Source of the DNA: Streptomyces geranii
Lineage (GTDB): Bacteria; Actinomycetota; Actinomycetes; Streptomycetales; Streptomycetaceae
Length of the DNA: 64,000 nucleotides
Assembly: GCF_002954775.1 (NCBI RefSeq)
Contig: NZ_KZ672952.1
Span: forward strand, 777,860 to 841,859
Direction: 5' to 3'
The notes beneath the pieces are model-generated. The model saw only the letters and a program-made list of their open reading frames with translations. It was not told where the DNA came from and did not search any database. Position 1 is the first letter of the stretch; each line of letters opens with the position of its first letter. This document shows positions 28,024-36,839 of the stretch, piece by piece. The position numbers and the translations under genes were made by a program.

Positions 28024-29295
28024 TCACCGGGCTACCGGAACGCCAAGCGCTTGGCCATGGCTGTCCTGGTAGCGCGGACGGCCTCTCTGATCGGCGAGCA
28101 GCCTACGCCGGATCACGTCATCCTCGACGGCCGCCGCCGCGGCGAGCGCAAGAGCCGTGGCGCCGTCGATCACCGCGCGGTCACCCGCGGGCGACACCGC
28201 CGCGGCGGCGAAGCTCTGGTGGTGAGGCGTGGCCTCCACACCGAGCAGGGCGATCATGGGGTGGATCGACGGGAGGTACTGCGAGACGTTGCCCATGTCG
28301 GTCGAGCCGAGGGTGCCGCCGTCGGGCTGTGGCGTCAGCTCGTACCCCAGTTCCTCGACCATCACCTTGTCGAAGAGATCCGCGAGATCGTCGTCATGTC
28401 TCAACGGTGCGTAAGGCAGCTCTGGTTGCGCTGTCTCCAGCTCGCACCCACTCGCCAGCGCGGCCCCTTCGAGCACCCGCCGCACCCTGGCGCGCGCGTC
28501 GTTCCACTCCCCCTCGGCGATGCCGCGGATCTCCACCTCGACAACACCCGTCTCCGGGATGACGTTGGTCGCGGTGCCGGCCTCGACGACGAAGGACCCG
28601 ACGGTGACCGTCCTGCGCAGCTGCTGACGGAGGAGACCGAGTCCGACCTGCGTGAGCGTGATCGCGTCTCCCGCGTTCACACCGTCGTGCGGTGCGAAGG
28701 CGGCGTGCGCGGTCTTCCCGCGGAACGTGGCGACGATCCGCTCGTAGGCCTGTGTGGTGATCCCGCGGGAGACCATCTGGGCGAACGGCCCTCCGTGCAC
28801 CATGAGTGAGAAGGTGGCATCGTCCCAGGCACCTCGCTGGAGCATGAGGATCTTGCCCCCGCCGAGTTCCTCGGCCGGCGTGCCCAGGAACTTCACCCGG
28901 ATGCCGAGCCGGTCCGCCACCGCGCGAAGCCCGAGGGCGGCTCCGACCCCGGCGGCGGCGATGATGTTGTGGCCGCACGCGTGACCGATGCCGGGCAGGG
29001 CGTCGTACTCGCCGAGGACCGCGACGGTGACCTCACCGGTGCCGTACGTCGCCTCGACGGCGGTCGGCAGGTCGTAGACACCGCGGACCACTTCGAAGCC
29101 CTCGGCTTCGAGGAAGTCGGCGACGCGGGCCGAGGCACGGTGCTCTTCGAAGGCGAGCTCGGGGTCGTGGCCGATCGCCTGGCTGAGGGCGACCAGCCGA
29201 TCCCGGTTCGTGTCGATCACGGCACGCACCTGTCGGCGGACGGTCGGGACCGCTCCCGCGACTTCAGGTGTGCCCCGGTCCTGGACGGGGGTCAT
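28024..29295 (-). CDS. M20-family amidohydrolase, AbgB-like
   Basis: A 423-residue cytoplasmic metallopeptidase-like hydrolase. Metal-binding motifs include GIGHACGHNII and GTPAEELGGGK; the dimerisation insert contains GKTAHAAFAPHDGVNAGDAI. Members hydrolyse amide bonds of N-acyl or aminoacyl compounds such as p-aminobenzoyl-glutamate; the sequence most resembles that branch. Its ATG overlaps the TGA of the upstream MFS gene (ATGA), so import and hydrolysis of one compound are coupled. The divergent Lrp-type regulator at 30855 is the likely controller. Confidence 0.88.
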   Translation of the reverse strand: MTPVQDRGTPEVAGAVPTVRRQVRAVIDTNRDRLVALSQAIGHDPELAFEEHRASARVADFLEAEGFEVVRGVYDLPTAVEATYGTGEVTVAVLGEYDALPGIGHACGHNIIAAAGVGAALGLRAVADRLGIRVKFLGTPAEELGGGKILMLQRGAWDDATFSLMVHGGPFAQMVSRGITTQAYERIVATFRGKTAHAAFAPHDGVNAGDAITLTQVGLGLLRQQLRRTVTVGSFVVEAGTATNVIPETGVVEVEIRGIAEGEWNDARARVRRVLEGAALASGCELETAQPELPYAPLRHDDDLADLFDKVMVEELGYELTPQPDGGTLGSTDMGNVSQYLPSIHPMIALLGVEATPHHQSFAAAAVSPAGDRAVIDGATALALAAAAAVEDDVIRRRLLADQRGRPRYQDSHGQALGVPVAR

Positions 29296-30746
29296 CAGAG
29301 CGCTCCGATCCGGGCGGGCTCGGCGGTGGGGGCGGATGTGTCACGCGGACGCGGCGACCCGAGCAGCAGGGCGAGGAGCGCGGCGGCCACGAGGATGCCG
29401 GCGAACACGTACCAGATGACCTGGAAGGCATGCAGTGGTGTGCCGCCGGTGGCTGTCACCAAGGTGGCCATGATCGTCGCCACGAGGGCTCCCGCGAGCG
29501 ACCCGCCGAGCGTACGGCCCGTGTTGTACAGGCCCGACACGGACGCGGGGGCCGACTGGGGAGCCCGGTCGATGACGACACCGGGCAGGACCGCGAGGGC
29601 GATGCCGGTACCGAGCGAGTTGAGTGAGAACAGGGCTGCGACGACGAGCGTGCCGGACGGGCCGGTGGCGAGCACCGCCAACCCGACGACCGGCACCAGG
29701 CACGCGAGGCACACGGCGAGCCGCACACCGAGCCACCTCACGACGAGCGGTGCCACGAGCGTGCCCGCCGTCAGGAACGACACCGTGAACGCGAAGACAC
29801 CGCCGATCGCGCCGGTGGACACGCCCGCCCCGTAGCCGGACTCGGCCGGATCGGCGCCGAGGTAGAGCACGGTCGGGGTCACGGAGCCGAAGAGCGGCAT
29901 GGAGACGAGGGCACCGAGCAGCAGCGGCACGCCAAGACGGGCCTGACGCAGCACCTTCACGTCGAACAGCGGCATCCGGGCGCGGTTCTCGACGACGAGG
30001 AAGAGGAGCAGGAGGGCCACGCCGACGACGAGTGGCGCAAGTGTGGACGGCGACGTCCAGCCGACGTTCGTCCCTGCCGCGAGGCCCGACATGACACCGA
30101 TGAGCGCGACACCCAACGTGCCCGCCCCGGCCCAGTCGACGGCCCGGCCGGGGTCACCCGCGGTGGCGGGTACGACAAGGCCGACGACGACGGTCATCAC
30201 GACGAGCGGGGCCGCGCCGATCAACTGGGTGACGACGAGGTCGTCGACTGCTTCCATGAGGTAGCCGCTGGTCAGGGCGCCCAGCGCCACGCCCAGGGTC
30301 AGCGCGCCGACGAGCACGCCGACGGCGCGGTTCGCCGTGTCCGGACGGTGCCGCTTCAGAAGTGACATCTCGATCGGCAGCATGGCCGCCATCGGGCCCT
30401 GGACGACCGAGCCAACGATCAGGAAGGTGAAGGTCGGTGCGACCGCGATGAGGAGCGAACCCGCGGCGGTGAGCGAGGCGGCGACCACCAACAGCCGTCT
30501 GGGGCCGAACCGGTCCGCGAGGTTGGTCATCAACGGAACGGAGACCGCCGATGACAGCAGGCCGACGGCGATGACCCATCCCAGGTCCCCGCCGGTGATC
30601 CCGTAGTGGGAACCGATCTCTCCGAGCAGCGGGCCGATCCAGCCCTGGATGACTCCGGCGAAGAATTCGAGAGCGAGGAGGGTGGGGAGGAGGGCGACTC
30701 CGACGCTGGTTCTGGCGCTGTCTCCTGAGGCGGATGCTTCGTTCAT
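29295..30746 (-). CDS. MFS transporter, DHA2-like (about 14 helices)
   Basis: A 483-residue integral membrane protein. The N-terminal half has TNLADRFGPRRLLV, a variant of the MFS loop 2-3 motif, and GDLGWVIAVGLLSSAVSVPL. A segment VDWAGAGTLGVALIGVMSGL after helix 6 is typical of the 14-helix DHA2 class. These are proton antiporters often annotated as drug exporters, but coupling to an amidohydrolase suggests a metabolite permease. It is translationally coupled to the M20 gene and divergent from the Lrp-type regulator. Confidence 0.87.
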   Translation of the reverse strand: MNEASASGDSARTSVGVALLPTLLALEFFAGVIQGWIGPLLGEIGSHYGITGGDLGWVIAVGLLSSAVSVPLMTNLADRFGPRRLLVVAASLTAAGSLLIAVAPTFTFLIVGSVVQGPMAAMLPIEMSLLKRHRPDTANRAVGVLVGALTLGVALGALTSGYLMEAVDDLVVTQLIGAAPLVVMTVVVGLVVPATAGDPGRAVDWAGAGTLGVALIGVMSGLAAGTNVGWTSPSTLAPLVVGVALLLLFLVVENRARMPLFDVKVLRQARLGVPLLLGALVSMPLFGSVTPTVLYLGADPAESGYGAGVSTGAIGGVFAFTVSFLTAGTLVAPLVVRWLGVRLAVCLACLVPVVGLAVLATGPSGTLVVAALFSLNSLGTGIALAVLPGVVIDRAPQSAPASVSGLYNTGRTLGGSLAGALVATIMATLVTATGGTPLHAFQVIWYVFAGILVAAALLALLLGSPRPRDTSAPTAEPARIGAL

Positions 30747-30854
30747 GGGGATGGTCCCGTTCGTGGGGTGGCACTGGGCAGGTCGGCAGCCAGGATCAGC
30801 CGCGCGCGCAGAGTGCGGCTAAGATGCACGAAGTTCGCGTAAAAGGAGTGATGA

Positions 30855-31859
30855 TTGCAGCAGAACAGCCTGGATAAGCTGGATTTGCAGATTATCCACG
30901 CGCTCCAGATAGAGCCGAGAGTGGCCTGGAACGTACTCTCCGGCGTGCTCGGCAGTGACGCCGTGACGCTCTCCCGGCGCTGGGCACGCATCGAGCGCGC
31001 GGGGCTCGCCTGGATCACCGCGGCTCCAGGTGGCCCGGACCCCGGAGGCACACTGGCACTCGTGGAGTTCGTCTGCGAGCCGGACGCCGTGCTCACGGCC
31101 GCGGACGCCGCCGCTGCCGATGCCGCGATCTGTTCGATCGACCTCACCGCGGGCCGACGGGAATTCATCGCGACGCTCGTGGTCCGCGACGACGCGGAGC
31201 TCGCCGAGTACGCCCTGAACCGCATGGGTGCGATCCCCGGCGTACGGAGCGTTCGCACGCACGTCGTCAACGAGATGCTGCGACAGGGGGCGGACTGGAC
31301 CGTCGACACGTTGGGCCCCACCCAGCGCAGACACATCCCCACGCCGCGCCCACCTCGCGCGGGCTCCGCCAAGCGAATCGGGACGGCGCTCACCGCCGAC
31401 CTCTGCCGTCTGCTGTCCCGCAACGGCCGCGCGACCTGTGCGGCACTGGCCACGGAGCTCGGCATCAGCGCCCAGCAGGTGAGCGACGCGATCGCCCGCC
31501 TGCGGCACGACGGGTCGCTCGTACTGCGGACCGATGTCGCGGCCTGTCACTCGAACTGGCCGATCGCCACCTGGTACTTCATCCAGGCCCCCGCCGCCAC
31601 GGTGATCGGGGCCCGAGGGGTGCTCGACGGCATGCCGACGGTCCAGTTCGCCGGAAGCGCGACCGGACCGTTCAACCTGATCGTGGCGGCGGGTGCCCGC
31701 GCGAAGCAGGAGGTGCTCCATCTGGAGGCGGAGTTGGAGCTTCGTCTGCCGCACGCGCGGATCATGGACCGGTCCGTCGTCCTCCGGCGGCACAAGCACC
31801 TGGGACGACTGCTCGACGCGTCCGGCCGCGCGAACGGTCAGTTCGTTCCCCTGCGGTGA
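30855..31859 (+). CDS. Lrp/AsnC-family regulator with two HTH units
   Basis: A 334-residue regulator starting at TTG 30855, preceded by AAAAGGAGTGATGA; the nearby ATG at 30851 is out of frame and soon stops. It has two AsnC-type winged HTH units (about residues 5-55, LDKLDLQIIHALQIEPRVAW, and about 178-225, LCRLLSRNGRATCAALATEL), each followed by an effector-type alpha/beta region. It is divergent from the MFS-M20 operon across a 108-bp gap, the classic position for a local regulator. An imperfect palindrome around CGAAGTTCG (30829-30837) in that gap could be a binding site. The effector is probably the transported amino-acid-like compound. Confidence 0.87.
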   Translation: MQQNSLDKLDLQIIHALQIEPRVAWNVLSGVLGSDAVTLSRRWARIERAGLAWITAAPGGPDPGGTLALVEFVCEPDAVLTAADAAAADAAICSIDLTAGRREFIATLVVRDDAELAEYALNRMGAIPGVRSVRTHVVNEMLRQGADWTVDTLGPTQRRHIPTPRPPRAGSAKRIGTALTADLCRLLSRNGRATCAALATELGISAQQVSDAIARLRHDGSLVLRTDVAACHSNWPIATWYFIQAPAATVIGARGVLDGMPTVQFAGSATGPFNLIVAAGARAKQEVLHLEAELELRLPHARIMDRSVVLRRHKHLGRLLDASGRANGQFVPLR

Positions 31860-31860
31860 C

Positions 31861-31892
31861 TGGCGCTCCGGTGCGATCACGGCGGAGCGCCA
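31861..31892 (+). terminator. Hairpin terminator after the Lrp-type regulator
   Basis: TGGCGCTCCG (31861-31870) pairs with CGGAGCGCCA (31883-31892) across a 12-nt loop, directly after the stop codon. The remaining 270 bp to the convergent esterase gene hold nothing recognisable. Confidence 0.65.
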
Positions 31893-32164
31893 CAGTGTCT
31901 GCCGCCGCGGACGTCCTGCCGAAGTGTTCGTCGCAGCCCAGGCAGACCGGCGGAAGGACGACGGTCCGCAGGCAGGTGCCGTGTCGTGAGGACGGGCTTC
32001 CGCGTCTGCGCTCGCGACCCCGGTCGCCCGAGGTCAGCCGCGGGCCCCTGCCGAACATGACCGGACCTGGCCCGTGGGCTCCTCAGGATGGACTGCGCGG
32101 AACTCGTACGGGACACCCGGCGCGGGGTCCTGGGGGTGCCGGGACTCAAGGCGGCGGCCGACAG

Positions 32165-33523
32165 TCATGCGCGGCGGACGGTGATGACGCCGGGGACAGT
32201 GGTGTCCGGGAGCGTGCCGGTGCGGGCGAACTCGGCCCACAGGGCGCGTACCGGCCTGCCGTCCCTCTCGACCTGGTCCATGGGCAGACCGCCCAGAAGC
32301 GCTGCGCCGGTCCAGGCTTCGCGGTGGGGAAACAGCAGCGGCACATCGGCGGCGTGGGCGGCCCTGAGAGGGTTGTCGCGCGCTCCCCAGGTGACCGTGT
32401 AGCGGTGGATCCGGCCGCCGCCGCGCTTCATCCTTCGCACGAGCCGGGTCATGCCGCGGCCGAAGACCAGCCAGGTCAGAAGGGAGACGAGGACCGGCCG
32501 CAGGAGACGCCCGGCGAAGGGGATCCTGACCAGCTTGGCGAACGGCGGCAGGGAGTCCACGTAGAAGGCGGCTTCACGGCTGGTACGGCCGATGAGCACG
32601 TCGATGTCCCGGGCCGCCTCGGTCCAGGCTTGGTAGACCTCGCTCTCGGGAGGCAGCGGCTCGTGACCGTACTGGACGCTGAAGGCCATGGCGGCCTTCA
32701 GGCCGTGCGGTGCCGCCTGCGCCGCCACCTCGGGGAGCGCGGCGAGGACCTGCTCGGCGTCGAGAGTCAGGTCCAGGGACTCGGCTGCCCGGGCCATGTC
32801 CCGTGTCATCGCCTCCCGGCCGCGCCAGACGCCCAGCGGCGCGCTCTGGATGATCGCGCGGCGGAAGAGTCCGCGAGTGCCGTCCGCGATCATGAGGTGG
32901 GCCACGGCGTCGCCGCCCGCCGACTCCCCGAACAGTGTCACGCTGCCGGGATCTCCGCCGAAGGACTCGATGTTGCGCTGGATCCAGCGCAGGGCCTCGA
33001 TCTGGTCGTACAGCCCGAGGTTGGCGGGCCGATCGGCATGCCCCAGGTAGCCGAAAAGGCCCAGCCGGTAGGTCACCGCGACCACGATCACCCGCTGCTC
33101 GCGCACCAGGGCGGCCGGGTCGTACGCCGGGGTGTCAGCGACCCCGTTGGTGTAGGCGCCGCCGTGGATCCAGACCATGACGGGCAACCGCTCGTCGGGT
33201 CCGAGGTCGGCGGGCAGGGTGACGGACAGCCGCTGGCAGTGCTCGTCGTAGGCGACGCCCGCCCGGTAGGGGCCGACGATGCGCTGGGTGATCGGGTCGG
33301 GGGGCTGTGGACAGGCCGGGGCCGGCGTGATGGCGAGAACGGGTTCGGCGGCGGGCGGTTCCGGGCAGGGGCGCTCGAAGCGGGCGGCGCCGGCGTACCG
33401 GATGCCGGTCGCTCGGATCAGGTCGCCGTCACGCCGGGCGATCACCGTTCCCGCGGGGCAGTCGAAGCGGGGCGGCCCGTCCGCGCTGCCGGGGTGCGGC
33501 TGGGAGAGGGAGTGCTGGGTCAA
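32165..33523 (-). CDS. Type B carboxylesterase (alpha/beta hydrolase)
   Basis: A 452-residue enzyme, slightly short for the family (about 500). The nucleophile elbow FGESAGG with its Ser, the oxyanion-hole segment VMVWIHGGAYTNG and the DQIEALRWIQRNI region are all typical of carboxylesterase type B. No signal peptide is seen. The start is TTG 33523, preceded by GGAGG. The C-terminal third carries a hydrophobic stretch (RLLRPVLVSLLTWLVFG), which may associate with membrane. It hydrolyses carboxylic esters; the upstream acyl-CoA ligase suggests that released acids are activated, though a hairpin separates the two genes. Confidence 0.88.
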   Translation of the reverse strand: MTQHSLSQPHPGSADGPPRFDCPAGTVIARRDGDLIRATGIRYAGAARFERPCPEPPAAEPVLAITPAPACPQPPDPITQRIVGPYRAGVAYDEHCQRLSVTLPADLGPDERLPVMVWIHGGAYTNGVADTPAYDPAALVREQRVIVVAVTYRLGLFGYLGHADRPANLGLYDQIEALRWIQRNIESFGGDPGSVTLFGESAGGDAVAHLMIADGTRGLFRRAIIQSAPLGVWRGREAMTRDMARAAESLDLTLDAEQVLAALPEVAAQAAPHGLKAAMAFSVQYGHEPLPPESEVYQAWTEAARDIDVLIGRTSREAAFYVDSLPPFAKLVRIPFAGRLLRPVLVSLLTWLVFGRGMTRLVRRMKRGGGRIHRYTVTWGARDNPLRAAHAADVPLLFPHREAWTGAALLGGLPMDQVERDGRPVRALWAEFARTGTLPDTTVPGVITVRRA

Positions 33524-33675
33524 CGTCGTTCCTCCGACTGGTTGTCGATCACTGGGATTGGCCTGTCCGGCGTGGCACGGCCGCCGGCGCGCCGGACGAT
33601 CCAGCCGTCAGCGGGGCCGGGCCCGCTCCAGGCCGTGCGGCGGAGCGAGCACGCGCGGAGACCCGTTCCCCGATG

Positions 33676-33696
33676 GTCCCGTCCTTGGGACGGGAC
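33676..33696 (-). terminator. Hairpin terminator after the acyl-CoA ligase gene
   Basis: GTCCCGTCC (33676-33684) and GGACGGGAC (33688-33696) form a 9-bp stem with a 3-nt loop, about 35 nt past the ligase stop in the leftward direction. Confidence 0.6.
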
Positions 33697-33729
33697 GGAG
33701 CGGGCGCGGTGCACCCGGTCGGCACGCGC

Positions 33730-35217
33730 TCACATCCGGGCTCTGATCTCGCGCTTGAGGATCTTGCCGGTCGGCCCCTTGGGCAGTTCGTCCACGATGC
33801 GTACGGCCCTGGGGTATTTGTAGGCGGCGACGCGGTCGCGCGCGTACGTCCGCAACTCCTCGGGCGTGGCTGTGCTGTGCGGCCTCAGGGACACCACGGC
33901 GATGACCTCCTCGCCGTGCACCGGGTGGGCGACGCCGACGACGGCGGCCTCACCGACGGCCGGATGACTGTGGAGCACCTCTTCGATCTCGCGCGGGTAG
34001 ACGTTGTAGCCACCACGGATGATCATGTCCTTCTTGCGGCCCACCACGTAGTGGAAGCCGTCCTCGTCGCGACGCCCGATGTCCCCGGTGTGGAACCAGC
34101 CGTCGCGGATGGCGGCCCGGGTCTGCGAGGGATCGTTCCAGTATCCCTTCATGACGTTGTGACCACGGACGACGATCTCACCGCGCTCGCCCGGGAGCAC
34201 GTCCTTCCCGTCGTCGTCGACGAGGCGGAACTCCACCCCGTCGACCGGGGTTCCGATCGAGCCCGGGCGCCGGGCGTCGGCCCGGTTGAACGACGCGATC
34301 GGGGAGGTCTCCGACAGCCCGTAGCCCTCCAGGACCACGCACGCGAAGGTGTCCTCGAACCGGGTCATCACCTCCACCGGCATCGCCGCGCCGCCCGAGA
34401 CGCACACCCTGAGCCGGGAGAGGTCGTACGCGGTGGCGGCGGGGTGGTTGAGGAAGGCGACGTACATCGTCGGAACGCCGGCGAAGACGGTGACCCGGTC
34501 CCGCACCAGTACCTCGAACGCCTCGGCCGGGTCGAAGCGCGGCAGGAGCGTCAGGCAGGCACCTGCCCGCACGGCCGCGTTGAGGGAACACGTCTGTCCG
34601 AAGACGTGGAACAGCGGCAGTCCTCCGAAGACCACGTCGTCGGCCCCGATCGCCATCAGGTCGACGGCTATGTCTATGTTGCGGCCGAGACCCGCGTGGG
34701 TGAGTTCGGCTCCCTTGGGCCGACCGGTGGTCCCGGAGGTGTAGAGGATCACCGCGGTGTCGTCGCCGCCGCGGTCGGCGACCTCCGCCGTCTCCGGTGA
34801 GCCGGCGAGCACGCCGGGGAACCCGTCCGGGTCGACCAGTACCGTCGTCGCCCTCGAGAACCTGACCCCGGCTTCGGCCGCCTCCCGGAATCCGGCCCAG
34901 ACGAAGAGCAGCCGGGCTCCGGAGTCCGTCAGGTAGTGGGCGACCTCCGCCTCCTTGAGGAGCGGGTTCATCGGTACGACGATCCCGCCGGCCCGGAGGA
35001 TCCCGAAGTACAGGACGGCGAACTCCGGAACATTGGGCAGCATCAGGCCGACCCTGTCGCCAGGTCTGATTCCGTGCGCACGCACAAGACCCGCGGCGCG
35101 ACGGCTCAGCCGCTCCAGGTCCTCGTACGTCTGAGCGGAAGCGCCGAAGCGAAGGGCGGTCCGCCCTGCGTACTGTGCGGCGGATCGCCGCAGGTTGAGG
35201 GCTATGTTCACGCTCAC
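33730..35217 (-). CDS. AMP-forming acyl-CoA ligase
   Basis: A 495-residue member of the ANL superfamily. The start is GTG 35217, with GGGAGG upstream; the open frame extends to 35322 without a ribosome site. Core motifs: the P-loop VILYTSGTTGRPKG, the GYGLSET adenine-binding segment, the hinge WFHTGDIGRRDEDGF and the C-terminal catalytic Lys region LPKGPTGKILKREI. It activates a fatty or aromatic acid to its CoA thioester. It is divergent from a PucR-type regulator and upstream of an esterase, suggesting an ester/acid catabolic unit. Confidence 0.92.
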   Translation of the reverse strand: MSVNIALNLRRSAAQYAGRTALRFGASAQTYEDLERLSRRAAGLVRAHGIRPGDRVGLMLPNVPEFAVLYFGILRAGGIVVPMNPLLKEAEVAHYLTDSGARLLFVWAGFREAAEAGVRFSRATTVLVDPDGFPGVLAGSPETAEVADRGGDDTAVILYTSGTTGRPKGAELTHAGLGRNIDIAVDLMAIGADDVVFGGLPLFHVFGQTCSLNAAVRAGACLTLLPRFDPAEAFEVLVRDRVTVFAGVPTMYVAFLNHPAATAYDLSRLRVCVSGGAAMPVEVMTRFEDTFACVVLEGYGLSETSPIASFNRADARRPGSIGTPVDGVEFRLVDDDGKDVLPGERGEIVVRGHNVMKGYWNDPSQTRAAIRDGWFHTGDIGRRDEDGFHYVVGRKKDMIIRGGYNVYPREIEEVLHSHPAVGEAAVVGVAHPVHGEEVIAVVSLRPHSTATPEELRTYARDRVAAYKYPRAVRIVDELPKGPTGKILKREIRARM

Positions 35218-35306
35218 CGTCCTCCCGGTCGACTGGTCCCGCCCATGGTCCGGCGGGCCGCCCCTGGACGGCAACGTTCGCCCGCACGGAATACAAAGGT
35301 CCGGAC

Positions 35307-35322
35307 TTGTGCGCATGCACAA
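35307..35322. promoter_or_regulatory. Inverted repeat in the ligase/PucR divergent promoter
   Basis: TTGTGC-GCAT-GCACAA (35307-35322) lies between the divergent ligase and regulator genes and is a candidate operator for the PucR-type protein. Its position also disfavours the in-frame ATG at 35315, which falls inside it. Confidence 0.4.
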
Positions 35323-35341
35323 TCAGGGTTTGGATACCGCC

Positions 35342-36604
35342 ATGCGGAAACACGCGGGTCCGGGGCAGGACACGGACAGTGGGAGCACACCGGCACGGCC
35401 GGACGCGCGGATCGTCGCGGCCTGTGACGTACTCCTGGCGAGGTCCGGCGAGCTGGCTGACGGCCTGGCTCGGCTGATCATGGAGAAGGAGACCTTCTAC
35501 GCCGACAACTTCGGCCGGGACGAGCTCGCCGCCGTCCACCGCGTCAACATCGACGCGATGCTCACCAGGCTGGCAGGGCGTCCCGGCCCCGGTCTCGACG
35601 CCCCGCGCGAGACCGGGCGCCTGCGTACCGAACAGGGCGTGCCGCTGTCAGTGGTCCTGCGGGCCTACCGGCTGGGCGGCACCTACGTGTGGGAGAGGCT
35701 CGTCGATGCGGCCGGCGACGACGCCGGCACCCGGGAGGCGATGCTCGCGTACGTCACGCAGGTGTGGGGAATCATCGACGACTTCTCCCAGGCCCTCACC
35801 GAGAGGTACCGAGAGGCCGACCACCTGCAGGACGCCCTCGACGCACGGCGCCGTGAAGGTGCGTTGGCGGCCGTCCTGACCGGGCACGTCACCAGAGCCA
35901 CGGGAATGCGCGAACTGGCGCAGACCCTGGGGCTGCCCCGCGCCGGACAGCTGGTGGTCGTCGCGGCCGCAGCGACTCCGGGTGCCGGTCCGCTCGCCGA
36001 CATCGAGCGGACACTCACCGCGGCCGGTGTCGGCTCCGCGTGGCGCACCGACCTGGCCCACCAGGTCGGGATCGTGGGACTCACCGGCGCCTTTTCCATG
36101 GAGCGTCTCTGCGGCCACCTCTCCTCGATCGCGGCCGAGGGCGTCGGTGTCAGCGAGCGGTTCGCCACCCTCGAACAGGCGCCGCGGGCCCATCGCCAGG
36201 CTCGTCTGGCGATGGCCACGGCCGGTCCGGGCCAGGTGGTGCGCTGCGAGCGGTCACCGATCGCGGTACTCCTCGCCGGCGAGCCCGAGATGTCCCGCGA
36301 CCTCATGCGGTCGGTGCTCGGCCCGCTGCTGGAACGCCCCGACCGGGAGCGGGACATGCTCCTGGACACTCTTCGCGCCTGGTTCCGGGAACAGGGCTCC
36401 GCGAGCGGGACGGCGCGGTCACTGTGCTGCCATCGGAACACCGTCCGGTACCGCCTGGCCAAGGTCACGGAACTCACCGGCCGGGAACTGCAGGACCCCG
36501 TCGCGTCCGCCGAGCTGTACTGCGCGCTGGAGGCGGAGCGCATCAGCCGAATCGCCTCAGAGGACACCGCTGCGATTCCCGTGTCGGGGCGTCCGGCAGA
36601 CTGA
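35342..36604 (+). CDS. PucR/CdaR-family transcriptional regulator
   Basis: A 420-residue regulator if started at ATG 35342; ATG 35315 is an alternative, and neither has a strong ribosome site. The N-terminal half is an all-helical sensor region (VNIDAMLTRLAGRPGPG to RAYRLGGTYVWERLV), the middle is a GGDEF-related-like domain, and the C terminus is the PucR HTH (LLDTLRAWFREQGSASGTAR, then CCHRNTVRYRLAKV). Such proteins usually activate the divergent catabolic genes in response to an intermediate; here the target is probably the acyl-CoA ligase. Confidence 0.88.
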   Translation: MRKHAGPGQDTDSGSTPARPDARIVAACDVLLARSGELADGLARLIMEKETFYADNFGRDELAAVHRVNIDAMLTRLAGRPGPGLDAPRETGRLRTEQGVPLSVVLRAYRLGGTYVWERLVDAAGDDAGTREAMLAYVTQVWGIIDDFSQALTERYREADHLQDALDARRREGALAAVLTGHVTRATGMRELAQTLGLPRAGQLVVVAAAATPGAGPLADIERTLTAAGVGSAWRTDLAHQVGIVGLTGAFSMERLCGHLSSIAAEGVGVSERFATLEQAPRAHRQARLAMATAGPGQVVRCERSPIAVLLAGEPEMSRDLMRSVLGPLLERPDRERDMLLDTLRAWFREQGSASGTARSLCCHRNTVRYRLAKVTELTGRELQDPVASAELYCALEAERISRIASEDTAAIPVSGRPAD

Positions 36605-36659
36605 CTCCAGGACGCTCGCGGGCACCGCGCCGGTCCTGGGCACACTCCGGCCGACGAGC

Positions 36660-36683
36660 CGGTCCGCCAGGCCTGGCGGACCG
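36660..36683. terminator. Perfect palindrome, likely bidirectional terminator
   Basis: CGGTCCGCCAGG followed directly by CCTGGCGGACCG (36660-36683), a fully self-complementary 24-mer between the convergent PucR and Lrp-type genes. It could terminate both. Confidence 0.7.
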
Positions 36684-36839
36684 AGGCCGCAGATGGCAGC
36701 GGGGGGCTTGGAGTCAATCTGCCGGCAGGACCAGCGCGCCCTTATGGAGCTGAAGCCGAACACTCGCTCCGCACAGCATGCCGTCGGCCCGAGGAAGGAC
36801 CGCGCGGCGGCGTGAAGACGCCAGGACGGCGGGGTCCGG

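Noticed and set aside
30608..30623. AACCGATCTCT similar to the regulon 1 operator
   Set aside because: Falls inside the MFS coding sequence and only one half matches.
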